Shown: positions 10,613 through 20,339 of the stretch, in pieces
Layout: every line of letters starts with the position of its first letter
Numbering within the stretch: position 1 is the stretch's first letter
From: Symsagittifera roscoffensis
Taxonomy: Eukaryota > Xenacoelomorpha > Acoela > Convolutidae
DNA length: 64,000 bases
Assembly (NCBI RefSeq): GCF_963678635.1
Contig: NC_087062.1
Location: forward strand, 18,589,789-18,653,788
Direction: 5' to 3'
Notes under the pieces: model-generated
Seen by the model: only the letters and a program-made list of their open reading frames with translations
What the model was told of the DNA's origin: nothing
Databases searched by the model: none
Program-made: the position numbers and the translations under genes

Positions 10613-10922
10613 ATTTTTGGTTTTTTATTTAAAACGTACATGTCTAAATCGAAATTATGACTCAGAAACTTCCAGACAAAATAATTTTAAAATGTTTTAT
10701 TAATTTTAGAGGTTAAAAGTATTTTAATCTCAATAGTAAATTAGAGGTCAACTGTGATTGGCTAATTTTTTATCACGATGGTTTAGAACCAAATTGTATC
10801 TGATTTATTGTAAATAACATTAGTAAATTGATGTTTTATCGTCATTTAGATTAGTTTATTGTAAAAATCCTGACGATGCACATAGTTACAAAAACGTTCG
10901 AAATTTACTTTTTAGCAAAAAT
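10613..10922. repeat. Inverted terminal repeat, right arm of Penelope-like element
   Basis: The inverted partner of 6385-6705. It starts 10 bases after the polyprotein stop codon and ends near TTTTTAGCAAAAATTTC. Confidence 0.85.
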
Positions 10923-11461
10923 TTCTTTATCACAACAATTAGGCTATAAAAGAATGAAGAGTCGTCCTTGTTCTTAAATTTAGCGACAGGCCTTTGACAA
11001 TGTTGATGCGTCTGTTCCATTTGTTTTTCTTGTAATCGAAGGCTTTCTAAGCGTTGTCAAGGCTACGTCCTCCATCAAAGAATAACTTATATGCACTGGA
11101 TCGCTGAAATCCCTTACGAAAGAACTTTAAGGGCTACTCAATAAATTTCCAGTTCGTCGAACCTTACAGATCTATATAATTAGTTTATCCCATTAATTAG
11201 GCAAAACTCCTTCCTTGTTTAGGTTTTTTTGATACATAATCTGTGATTTCTGTGTAACTTGCACAGTAAACAATACTGTTGTTCATTCAGACTAAAGATG
11301 AAAGTTAATAATAAAACTCAGTTCTCATCTTTCAGCTCTTACTTGCAAATGAGTTCGTTCGAGCTTTGGCGTTAAATCATTTTATGCGAACAATCGAGCT
11401 TTGGCGTTAAATCGTTTCATGCGAACCCTTGGATTATATTCCTAAATCCTTTATTATTATG

Positions 11462-11499
<38 letters not shown>

Positions 11500-11699
11500 G
11501 ATTATTATTATTATTATTTTCCTGGCTTAAATTTGGAAACGAGAAGTTATATTATGAATTATGTTTTTTTTTTCTCCTAAGTTGCAAATATTGTTGCGAC
11601 GCAATTATTGTTGCGATAAAATGTGTCTATTTTGAAAGTGTTCATTTTAATCAATAACCAGCTATTAAGTACAAATAATGGTAAGGATTTTAACACTGA
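10923..11699. other. Intergenic, microsatellite only
   Basis: No gene recognised. It contains a near-exact 27-base duplication around 11360-11420 (CGAGCTTTGGCGTTAAATCG type) and the ATT microsatellite listed separately. Confidence 0.5.
11451..11517. repeat. (ATT)n microsatellite
   Basis: About 22 trinucleotide units, interrupted twice by ATG in place of ATT. Confidence 0.95.
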
Positions 11700-12030
11700 C
11701 TATTATTCCGACTTTCGTAACGGAAATAACGGAATATTTGTGCTCGGGGTAGTTTTTTCTTCTTCAGACAAATTTCGACTTTTAATCTAGCCAGTTTTGA
11801 CGGGAATTTTTTATATCATTCAAAAAGTATTGTTATCCTGAGCTTAAGTTTGGAAAGACATTTCACCTGTGATCACTTTTCGTAAAGTGATGGGGGTTTA
11901 AAAATTACCATTTTGGCCAATTTCCGACAATTGATGCCCAATATATTTCGCGCTATTAGCGCGTAAGCGGAGATTGAATCCGTCTTGGAAATCGTTCCAA
12001 ATTGGTTGAAGGAAGCTTATTTGCCATAAT
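11700..12030 (+). repeat. Dispersed repeat R1, copy 1
   Basis: Matches the reverse complement of 53680-54065 over about 330 bp. Shared landmarks are ATTCCGACTTTCGTAACG, ATTTGTGCTCGGG, TTCGCGCTATTAGCGCG and AAGCTTATTTGCCA. No coding capacity. A more diverged relative may lie at 53040-53170. Confidence 0.75.
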
Positions 12031-12110
12031 TGATTTGATAATATGTACTTAATATGGCGTGTGAGGGGATGATTGATTTGTTAATATGTACTTAATAGGG
12101 GGAGAGTGGT

Positions 12111-12311
12111 CTGTATTTAGACAACAGCGTATTCATACTCGTCAGTAAGCAGACAATTACCATATTAATCAATCAGAATCGAGATGAGAAAGCAAATTCA
12201 CGAAATAAATAATTATTAATTATTCATTTCTTCCTTGTCTCAATTCTGATTGGTTAATACAGTATTTGTCTAAATACTGACGAGTCTGAATACGCGGTTG
12301 TCTAAATACTG
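12111..12311. mobile_element. Palindromic MITE, about 200 bp
   Basis: The arms are imperfect inverted repeats of about 85 bp. The left arm begins CTGTATTTAGACAACAGCG, and the right arm reads CAGTATTTAGACAACCGCG on the opposite strand. The centre is ATTATTAATTATT. No reading frame. It interrupts a short repeated motif (AATATGGCGTGTG) that recurs on both sides. Target duplication not resolved. Confidence 0.7.
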
Positions 12312-12371
12312 CTACGTAAGCTTAATATGGCGTGTGGGGGTTAATTCGTACTTAATATGGCGGTGAATTCC

Positions 12372-12648
12372 CATAGGTTTCAATATTAAATGGTTCCAAA
12401 ATAAAAAATCAGTCGCATAAGTTCCAAAATTTATCTTCTTGAATTCTGATTGGGTGAAATTTGAGCCAACGAATTTATGGATTGATTGTTTACTGTTCAA
12501 CCAGCATAACTGTTCAACCAGCCCACCGGCGACCTTAAACCGAGACTCGGCTAATTTAGTCTTTGACCAATTGAAAAGATTTGGAACTTATGCGACTGCT
12601 TTTTTATTTTGGAACCTATGGGACTGATTTTTCATTTTGGAACCTATG
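12372..12648. mobile_element. Inverted-repeat MITE, about 280 bp
   Basis: The left arm contains GGTTCCAAAATAAAAAATCAG followed by TCGCATAAGTTCC. The right arm is its reverse complement with a short internal duplication of the TTTTGGAACCTATG end. It sits in the same AATATGGCGTGTG-flanked locus as the previous MITE. The centre is non-coding. Confidence 0.65.
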
Positions 12649-13149
12649 AATACGCACCAATATGGCGTGTGGGGGGATGATTTTTACAAAAAATTTCAAA
12701 TTAATAAAAAAAATTTCATTCCGACTTATTATTATTATTAAGAATTTATACGTTATAAAACGTAAAGGAGTTTCCTCCTATAGTCTCCAGGTAGTTGAGT
12801 CCATCCATAGGTAGTCGGACTGGGTATTTATTCCGAATTTCATTCCGCATTTTTTCATGTTGTTACTGCTCCATAGACTGCTCTATAAATTGAGGTATGT
12901 TAGTTGGTAAATATCTTTTTTTTAAATTGACTGGTACTGCTAATGCGTCATAATTGGCGTGCGTCACTTAAGAAATTTTGTAGACTCCAAGTTTTACTCA
13001 TTCAGTTTTTCACAGTAGCGTTATCGGTCTTATTTTTGCTTGTGTATGCGAAGTGAAACTTCGGGTTTGTGTTCCATTTTTGCTGTGGTATATATGAATC
13101 TGTGGGAATCCCTTCCTTACAAACAACATTGTATTTTTTCAAGTTATTT

Positions 13150-13998
13150 ATGGGAGCTAAAGCTAGCACAAGCAATGTCCATGGTTCTGGTGGAGTTGCA
13201 GGTAGTAGCAACAATGGAATGATGTTAGCCTCGGGAGTCAGTCAGCGTCAGCAAGCGGGACAATCTTCCAGACTTCGAACGCAATCATCGACTTCTCCTC
13301 AATCTAGTCGTAGAGGGTCTGCATCCCGACTAGCAGCTATTAACAGAAATAACGACAGTCGAAGTGCTCGTTACGACCGCTTTAGAGCCCGATCTGTTCA
13401 TTTTGATTACGGACAGGGTTCAAGTGAGGACGAATCCGATGAAGATTCCAGTTCGAGGCCCGAAATGAACTCGACATCAAGACGACAGGCTGCTGCACTT
13501 CGAGCTTTTTTGACGCAATCAGTTTTGATGTCGGGACTCAGATGCCCACTGTGTAAACAAATGAGCTCTGACTCTGAACAATTTCAGGCACACGTCATTC
13601 ACTGTTTAACAAAACCACGGCTGACTTACAACGTAGAAAAGTTGGAAAACGACAAGGATGAGGAATGTGTAATATGTTTTGAAGACTTTCTGAAAGACGA
13701 ATGTATTGCTCGCCTACCGTGCCTTTGCATATACCACAAGAAGTGCATTGACGACTGGTTCAAAGTGAATCGAAAATGTCCCCAGCACCCAAATGCTGAA
13801 GCATCTGATTACGAACATGGCTCTCTGCTAAACGACGAGACAGCAGCCTCTGATGACGTTTCAGCGGCATCAACGAGTGCCGCTAGACCACAAAGCTCGA
13901 CCTCGAATGACTTGGTATTTTCCGAGGAAATGCCTAAACACGTAGTTGTAAACCACGTTACATTCGCTGAAAACAATACAGTAGACGTTGAAGATTAG
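13150..13998 (+). CDS. ZNRF: ZNRF-like E3 ubiquitin ligase
   Basis: 282 residues in a single exon. The start is chosen at MGAKAS because Gly2 and Ser6 make an N-myristoylation signal as in ZNRF1/2; an upstream in-frame Met at 13069 lacks this. A Ser/Arg-rich disordered region (3-115) precedes a C2HC-type finger (Cys132, Cys135, His148, Cys152). Then comes the ECVICFEDF RING (Cys173, Cys176, Cys191, Cys193, His196, Cys199, Cys210, His213), including the family's ARLPCLCIYHKKCI core. ZNRF proteins are membrane-tethered ligases of the endolysosomal system. Here about 70 acidic and Ser-rich residues follow the RING, whereas vertebrate ZNRF1/2 stop soon after it. Vertebrate homologues are multi-exon. 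Which paralogue it is cannot be decided. Confidence 0.9.
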   Translation: MGAKASTSNVHGSGGVAGSSNNGMMLASGVSQRQQAGQSSRLRTQSSTSPQSSRRGSASRLAAINRNNDSRSARYDRFRARSVHFDYGQGSSEDESDEDSSSRPEMNSTSRRQAAALRAFLTQSVLMSGLRCPLCKQMSSDSEQFQAHVIHCLTKPRLTYNVEKLENDKDEECVICFEDFLKDECIARLPCLCIYHKKCIDDWFKVNRKCPQHPNAEASDYEHGSLLNDETAASDDVSAASTSAARPQSSTSNDLVFSEEMPKHVVVNHVTFAENNTVDVED

Positions 13999-14199
13999 AT
14001 TTCTTCTCGCTGGCTTGACTGCAAAACTTTTCTATTTTAGCTTAAATCTATTCGGTTTATTTCCTAGTCAAATTGCGTTCCCTGGCTGTTTAAAATTTTG
14101 TTTTGATAACCAGGGAGCATTTGTTTTTGTCACTCAAAGCAATGATGGTGCTTCAATTAGTTTAAATCGTCTCTTGTATCATGGAGAGTGCACTGGATA

Positions 14200-14205
14200 A
14201 ATAAA
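14200..14205 (+). promoter_or_regulatory. Polyadenylation signal of ZNRF-like gene
   Basis: AATAAA about 200 bases after the ZNRF-like stop codon, the first canonical signal downstream. Confidence 0.5.
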
Positions 14206-15420
14206 TTGCCTATTATTACTTCTGAAACTAACTTAAAGCAAAGTAATTGGTTGATTCAAGAGTCCGTAAATGACTAGTAATTTACCATCTTGAAAGATCT
14301 TTAATTATTTGAAAACGCTTGATAAAGTTTATTGCCATTTGTAGTTAGTATCAATATAACATTTTATTAAAACCTTTCTTGGTCAATTCTTTCATGAAGA
14401 GCCTAGACTTTTGTGACTCATGCATTCATCAGTAGTTGGGTCTGTGAGTATCAAGCAAAATGAAATCGAAACAAAAGATTGGAAGCCAGCAACAAATATA
14501 ATTTCAGAGACAAATTTCACCTGAATTCCTGTTTAATTCCGGGATTTGGTTTTATCTTCTCTTTAATTTTGAGACGCTTTGGAATTTTAAACAAAAAAAG
14601 TAAATTCAGAAAAAAAAACTACAAAAACACATAAAGAAACTAGAAATAGCGCCAGATTTGATAGAAAGAGGACCGTGAAAGCATTCAAATTAACTATAAC
14701 TTTGTATACATTTCAGAAAAAAGAATTACTGCACTGCATAATGTAAAAAGTAAATGAAGAGTAGAAAGATATTTAATAATTAGTTCAAGTCTGTCATTTC
14801 GCGTAGGTTCCGCGAACCTCTGAGAGCCGTCACTGCTGATTTCAAGAGTGAAAAGTTATTCTCACTTCTGAGGTTGCGAATTGTTTCAGCATACGAAAAC
14901 GCCAGTTTTCTGGGATTCCAGATACGCTAGCCGCTTTATAAATTTCTGCGATTCATTGCCGGCTCCTCCTGCTGAAGAGAATACTAGAGGAGTCAGAGTA
15001 CCGCATTCTATCTCTATCACCTTTTCATTGTAGTTTCTGCGCTTTTCCGCTCAATGTTGAGCGTATACTACATAGAGCTTCTTATTTACCTACGATAGAC
15101 AGGAGCTATGGACTACTCTAACATCACATTTTTCGCAAAAGTTTCAGTTTTTCTTAAAAAAACTACTCAACTTATTTTCTAAAAAGTGGTACCAATGGAA
15201 AGAGCGGCTACTCCCCTGCATATTCTGCCAGTCTTTCACCTTACCCACGTTCTAGCGCTTTAAAATTTCTCTGGGGGATTTTGATCCATTTTTAGAACTT
15301 CTTTTTATTTCAAACGAGTTAGAGGCGCCTGAAAATGGACTGCAAAGTTCCACGGCGTTTCAGAGGCGTCTGAAGTTCCACAGCGTTCTAGCAACGAGAT
15401 TTCATTCTGTTGTAAATGTT
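14206..15420. other. Intergenic, no gene recognised
   Basis: AT-rich, with only short open frames. A duplicated GGCGTCTGAAGTTCCAC-like motif lies near 15330-15380. Nothing else supported. Confidence 0.5.
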
Positions 15421-16030
15421 CAGCAATGAGTTTATGATTTTTTTGTTTCGAAAACTACCCTGTTATGTCTGAGGTTATGAATTCAAATGAAGTAACAGGT
15501 TATGAGAAGCTCACCTGCACAGAGGTCGCCAAAATTTTTCTACAAAAAATGTTATGGCTTTGGAAAATGACAAATATTGGGGTTTTGAAAGTTTACAGAC
15601 ACTTTTCTCGTCAACTACCCTTGCAAATATGGAATTAAAGGTGTAATCTCCCTAAATTCTGTAGAAAAAAATATGGCCTTCGAAAAAATCAAGTTTTGAA
15701 TTTTTGACCGTGTTGTTTATCAGTTTTTCTCGAAAACTACAATGCCAATTCTAATATTAAGGGTCTGATATACTACGCTCTAATTTTTTCAGAAAAAAAA
15801 TATGGCTTTCAGAAAAATCAAGTAGTTGAAACTACCCTGCCAGTTCTTAGGTTAAAGGTTTAATTGAGAAACCCGGTTTTAGGAATTCTCCCTATTTAAG
15901 CGGATACACCCTAATTTTTTTTTTGAAAAACATGGTTTTCGGAAAACTAAAGTTTTCTAATTTTTTTTTGTCTTTTTTTGATAAGTTTTTGATTTGCTCG
16001 AAAAATACCCGGCCAATTCTCAGATTACTA
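15420..16030. repeat. Degenerate satellite, reverse relative of the 62 kb array
   Basis: Four to five units of about 110-130 bp. Each contains a CTCGAAAACTACCCTGCCAATTCT-like segment, a TAAAGGTTTAATCTCCCTAAATT-like segment and an AAATATGGCCTTCGAAAAA-like segment. The same elements occur in opposite orientation at 62160-63215. Confidence 0.6.
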
Positions 16031-16274
16031 CTCATCGTGAGTTATTTACTAGTCATCTTGAGTTATTTCAGCTCTTATCTCTCGTAATCGCCTCTAACTA
16101 CTGGTAATTTACACAAAAAGGTTCAGCCAATTATTTTCTGAGGTTAAAATTTTTCGTACATTTTTGTGTTTGGGAACATTCTGTACTAATTTTTAACAGT
16201 CTATTCATAGCAACAGCCTATCCTTGTTGGATTATAATGTGTCGTCTTTGAAGATTAGTTAATGTGACCGTACT

Positions 16275-18098
16275 ATGTTTTTCTTCCTCTTTTTTCTCTG
16301 CTCTATTTCTGTCTCCTGGCAGGATGAAATATTGAGCTCGGAATGGAGTCAAGAGTACATGAGAAGCTACAAGGAGCAAGTTAAAGCCATGTTTTATTAC
16401 GCGTACGACAATTACATACTAAAAGCATACCCAAGAGATGAGCTGAAGCCAGTTTCTGGAACGGGTCATAATACCTACGGAGGTGTAAGTGTTACTCTCA
16501 TAGACGCACTCGACACGCTAGCCGTTCTGGGAAATGCGAGCGAATTTAGCCGAATTGTTAATGTGATTGAAAACACGTTGGATTTCGACATGGACATCAA
16601 CGTTTCTTTGTTCGAGACAAACATCCGAGTCCTCGGAGGACTTCTCAGTGGACATCTCATGTTTAACCAATTGGGAGTCCGGGCAAAAAATTGGCCGTGT
16701 GATGGACCTTTGTTGCGTAAAGCCCAAAAACTGGCAGACAAGTTATTACCTGCGTTCGATACGCCCACAGGAATGCCGTACGGTACTGTCAACTTGAAAA
16801 ACGGTGTAAACCCTAAAGAAACCCCTGTTACTTGTACAGCCTGTGTTGGGACCTACTATCTGGAGTTTGCGACACTTAGTAGGCTAACTGGCAATTCGGT
16901 TTATGAGGAGACAGCCTTGAGAGCCTTGAATTCTCTCTTTTTGTATAGATCTGGAGTAGATCTTGTGGGTAATCATGTGAATGTTACGAGCGGCGCTTGG
17001 GTTTATACTGACTCAACTATTGGCGGAGGGATTGACTCATATTTCGAGTATCTGCTCAAAGGTTCAGTTTTAACAGGAAATAAAGAGATGTTTAATCAGT
17101 TTGAAGTTTTACTCGCAAGTATTAAAAGTAACATGAACAAAGATGACTGGCATTTTTGGGTGTCTTTGAATTCAGGAAAACCAGTTATGCCTTATTTCAA
17201 TTCACTAGAAGCATTCTGGCCTGGTTTAATGACTCTTTATGGCGATATTGATTATGCCAAGCGCTCGTTTGCCAACTATTATTCCCTTTGGAACTATTAC
17301 GGCTTTGTGCCCGAGTTTATGAATATCCAAAAACAAGAAGTGCTGAAAGGAAAAGAGTCATACCCACTACGTCCTGAGCTGATCGAAAGTGCGTACTATT
17401 TGTTCCAAGCTACTAAGGATCCCTTTTACCTCAGTGTTGGACGTCAGTTTTTTGAGTCAATTGAATCTTCTGCTAAAGTTGATTTCGGCTATGCGCACTT
17501 GGATCGAGTAACTGATCACGCGCTTGAAGATCAAATGGAGTCATTTTTCCTAGCTGAAACTGTAAAGTATTTGTACCTTCTTTTTGACACTGATAATTTC
17601 GTAAACTCGGAAGGTATGAAGCCTCGCGAGGCTTACTTAGACGATGGATCGCTCTGTCTTTTCAATACAGCTGGATACATTTTCAATACAGAAGCGCACT
17701 TAATCGACCCTGCGGCTCTGTACTGTTGTCATAACAGAAAGTCCGACAATGACATTATTAAGTCGAGAACTAAGAAGTTTGAACAGTCTTTATTTGAATT
17801 CACAGAAGAGGAAACATTTAAAACGTATTCGAAAAGGAGAAAAAATCCGAAATTGTTTGATGTTACTAAAGAAGATATCAGAGATAAAGTGCCTTTTATG
17901 ACTTGTCGCCATACCACTCAGAATTTCTCAAGATTGCAATGTCCTGACGATCTTAAGACATATTTAACCGAATCAGCTTTACAATACGATCCGCTTGTTA
18001 GTTACGGTATAGATACTACAAGACAGTTCTGTTATGACCTTTGCGGGTTCAGCAAGTCAGCGATGTATGGGCAAGTTATCAGTGATTCGGTGTGCTAA
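16275..18098 (+). CDS. EDEM2: EDEM2-like ER mannosidase-family protein (GH47)
   Basis: 607 residues in one exon, starting with a hydrophobic signal peptide (residues 1-15). The GH47 domain spans about 30-485. The family acidic residues are present: Glu114 in SLFETNIRVLGGLLSGH, Asp254 in GGGIDSYFEYLLKG, and Glu368/Glu371 in YPLRPELIESAYYL. The calcium-site Thr472 lies in FNTEAHLIDPAALYCC. Closest by eye is EDEM2 rather than EDEM1/3, including the MESFFLAETVKYLYLLFD block. EDEM proteins trim mannose from misfolded glycoproteins and commit them to ER-associated degradation; EDEM2 starts this with a disulfide partner of the TXNDC11 type. The C-terminus ends in a Cys-containing tail without a KDEL signal. 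Vertebrate EDEM2 has many introns, so a single exon implies intron loss or a functional retrocopy. Confidence 0.93.
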   Translation: MFFFLFFLCSISVSWQDEILSSEWSQEYMRSYKEQVKAMFYYAYDNYILKAYPRDELKPVSGTGHNTYGGVSVTLIDALDTLAVLGNASEFSRIVNVIENTLDFDMDINVSLFETNIRVLGGLLSGHLMFNQLGVRAKNWPCDGPLLRKAQKLADKLLPAFDTPTGMPYGTVNLKNGVNPKETPVTCTACVGTYYLEFATLSRLTGNSVYEETALRALNSLFLYRSGVDLVGNHVNVTSGAWVYTDSTIGGGIDSYFEYLLKGSVLTGNKEMFNQFEVLLASIKSNMNKDDWHFWVSLNSGKPVMPYFNSLEAFWPGLMTLYGDIDYAKRSFANYYSLWNYYGFVPEFMNIQKQEVLKGKESYPLRPELIESAYYLFQATKDPFYLSVGRQFFESIESSAKVDFGYAHLDRVTDHALEDQMESFFLAETVKYLYLLFDTDNFVNSEGMKPREAYLDDGSLCLFNTAGYIFNTEAHLIDPAALYCCHNRKSDNDIIKSRTKKFEQSLFEFTEEETFKTYSKRRKNPKLFDVTKEDIRDKVPFMTCRHTTQNFSRLQCPDDLKTYLTESALQYDPLVSYGIDTTRQFCYDLCGFSKSAMYGQVISDSVC

Positions 18099-18261
18099 GT
18101 ACGAATTCTACAAATGAGATAGTTGTTCCTATTTAGAGCGATAAGCATTGAAGGGTCGTTGTAATAGTCTGGCAATGAGCATTGACTTGCTTTATGATGG
18201 ACTTTAATATACGCAGAGAGATCAGTGAAGCGAAAACTCAAAAGGGAGTCGGCCATAATGA

Positions 18262-18267
18262 AATAAA
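18262..18267 (+). promoter_or_regulatory. Polyadenylation signal of EDEM2-like gene
   Basis: AATAAA about 165 bases after the stop codon. Confidence 0.5.
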
Positions 18268-19080
18268 TATACTGGTTTGCTTCTCTAACAAATAATTGCA
18301 TAAACTTCAGCTTAACTTTTGAATATTTGATGGTGTGCTGGAAACATTGAAATTGTAGTAGATATTAGTAATTGTAAGTGTTTCCTTCATCAAATTTAAT
18401 TTAGTTGAAGTGTTTTTGAACTTTGACGGCTACCAAGGCTTGGGGGTATTAAACGATATCACCTCTTCCAAAAAATGATTTTCTATTTTTTTCCTTGCAG
18501 CCATTCAACATCTAGCCAATTTTGTGCAAAAAAAGATCAAAAGATCTTGAAAGTTGTCTTAGCCGCAGCTGTAATACGTTAGTCGGAAATATTAGAGGTA
18601 TGAGTGAAAAACTATTAATAGTAACTGTGTCTTGAAATTTTGGAAAGAGACTATGGCTGTTGTTTCTCATTTAGTAATTGTTTGTAGACAGCCGTTTATA
18701 TTTGTATACAGGGTCCAAAACCAGAACTATCGTTGTTTATACTTTTTGCTTTTAATTTCAAGTCTTGATTACAGAATTCAAGAAACTTAACTTTAATATC
18801 AACAAATCAACTTCCTGACATTTAATGTCAACCTTCCCATTGTTGAATTTCAGCAAACCGCTTCAATGTCAACAAACTGCGTGCAATTTCAACGCAACGA
18901 TAATTTAAAAAAAGTCTTATCGTAAATGGATCGTTGAGTAACATATCTAAAAGAAAGAATTTGAGTGACGTACTGAGTTTCGATGCAGGTTTTTTGATAT
19001 TTTTAACTGGTTAAATGCAGGTTCAATGATTTTCAATGTATTGATTAAGGCTTGTTGAAAGTCAAATGCAGTTATTGAAA
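18268..19080. other. Intergenic, no gene recognised
   Basis: AT-rich. Several loosely repeated AATGTCAACA-type words occur at 18820-18900. No coding or RNA gene seen. Confidence 0.5.
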
Positions 19081-19083
19081 TTA

Positions 19084-19840
19084 AACAACAAAATTTGGGT
19101 GCTGAACTTCAAAGCCAGGAAATATGCGTGTTGTAGATAGCATTAGTTCTAATCTCAACCAGCCTGGCTTTCCTGTTATGAACAATCGTTTGATTTGTTC
19201 ATTTCGATTGCCATTTACTGCGTCTAATCTTTCTTGCCTCTGAGCTGTTTCTGCGTGGAAGCGCGTTGCTTCTACCGCCGCATCTGCTGCTGCACCGTCA
19301 ATTGGGGCTACGGCCGGCAAATCTAGTGTTAGATACGCTCGGTGCGCTTTTTTTTGTTAGGCTCACCAGGAAGTTTTCAGGCGTATCTGCTTTTCGGTTG
19401 AATCGTGTTGCTCTAACGTCAGGACGTGTACTTCTTGGAGCTGGAGATTGCAAAATTGATCCCTCAAGGCTGCAAGACTGTTCGGGACGTTCGCTCTGAT
19501 GGCTGGGAGAGTTTGGTAGAATCGTAGCGCATCGTCTCGTAGATGTGGTTGCAAGAAGTTCGCTTGTTGTACTGCTGGTAAGGCTGCTACTCCGATGTAT
19601 CCTTGGAACAATTGCTGGAATTGCAAATCTTCTTTCTCCGTTCCTACGAAATGCTCGACCGAAATTTGCGCGTGTGCCGTCTTTTTTAAGGTGAATGAAA
19701 GTGAATCATCTGATTCCTTTTTTGCTGGGTCAGTAGCTCACTTGACAAACCATCCTACTGTAACCAAAAGTAGCGATGTAAGTCACAATCTGCATCTTTG
19801 CTTCTTCAAGTTGAAAAGTTTGTCAAACAGGGGTTGGTGA
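19084..19840 (-). pseudogene. Gag fragment of a Ty3/gypsy-type retrotransposon
   Basis: Two adjoining minus-strand frames give one gag-like protein. The first contains FQGYIGVAALPAVQQANFL, LRDDALRFYQTLPA and NSLAALRDQFCNLQL, which resembles the capsid region of gypsy-type gags (ALxFYxTLP followed by a short helical segment). The second, after a frameshift near 19360, has an Ala-rich and charged helix (DAAVEATRFHAETAQRQERL). Sequence upstream to about 19840 is coding-like but broken. No protease, RT or integrase remains, so this is a truncated copy. GC content is higher than in the flanks. Confidence 0.6.
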
Positions 19841-20301
19841 CAGTTCGCAGTTGTCTTCTTTCTTCCCTGCCTGTCGCAGCTGATCAATGATTGTTGCTCT
19901 GCTACCCACATCTGAGCCTTGCTGTGTGAAACAGGTTCTTTTGCTCTGTTCAGCTTCAGCACGTGTCTGTCGTCAAGGTCTGCTGTAGTCTTTAGTTGCC
20001 GTCGACTGGTCTTGAATCCAGAAATAGAGTCTCCAACGCCGTCACCATGTCATATACAGTTTTTCCTGTCTGATAATTGGTCTAGCCGTAGGTTGTCCTC
20101 GAGCTGTTATGTTATTATTTAGTTCTACCGGGTATCAGTATTTATATCGTTTTGATGTTTCGAGCTGTTAGGCATATCTTGCACTGAGGGATGCTTGGGT
20201 CGGACATATTCCTCTAGATTCTATCTCGTCGATCGGAGCAAGTCAGAGCATGATTGGAATAATTTATTCCCTTTCTATCTGGTCAGTTGGTTGACAGCTC
20301 G

Positions 20302-20310
<9 letters not shown>

Positions 20311-20333
<23 letters not shown>
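20311..20333. repeat. (CT)n microsatellite
   Basis: An uninterrupted run of about eleven CT units. Confidence 0.9.
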
Positions 20334-20339
20334 ATGGTT

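Larger units (their letters stand above)
6385..10922 (+). mobile_element. Penelope-like retroelement (degenerate, with nested insertion)
   Basis: Inverted repeats of roughly 310-320 bp (6385-6705 and 10613-10922) bracket a plus-strand RT plus GIY-YIG open frame. This matches the Penelope-like family, whose terminal repeats often occur in inverted orientation. The body carries family hallmarks: VLSMGPKHPIRD, GLAKVHKDETPLRPVLS, SLDVKSLYTNVP, DGLAMGASLAVILVNLWL, VDDIV, TLEKTNSEGNLPFLDL, SWYQKPTDTGTMLNY and CSRCTSTYV. It is inactive through a stop at 7402, a frameshift near 8250, a stop at 8684 and a 1.1 kb insertion in the nuclease. Confidence 0.85.

Noticed and set aside
13988-14200. Short frame directly after the ZNRF-like stop
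   Set aside because: It begins within the last codons of the ZNRF-like gene, has no motif, and sits where the 3' UTR and AATAAA are expected.
16475-16797. Antisense and alternate frames within the EDEM2-like gene
   Set aside because: They shadow a well-supported conserved GH47 coding frame.
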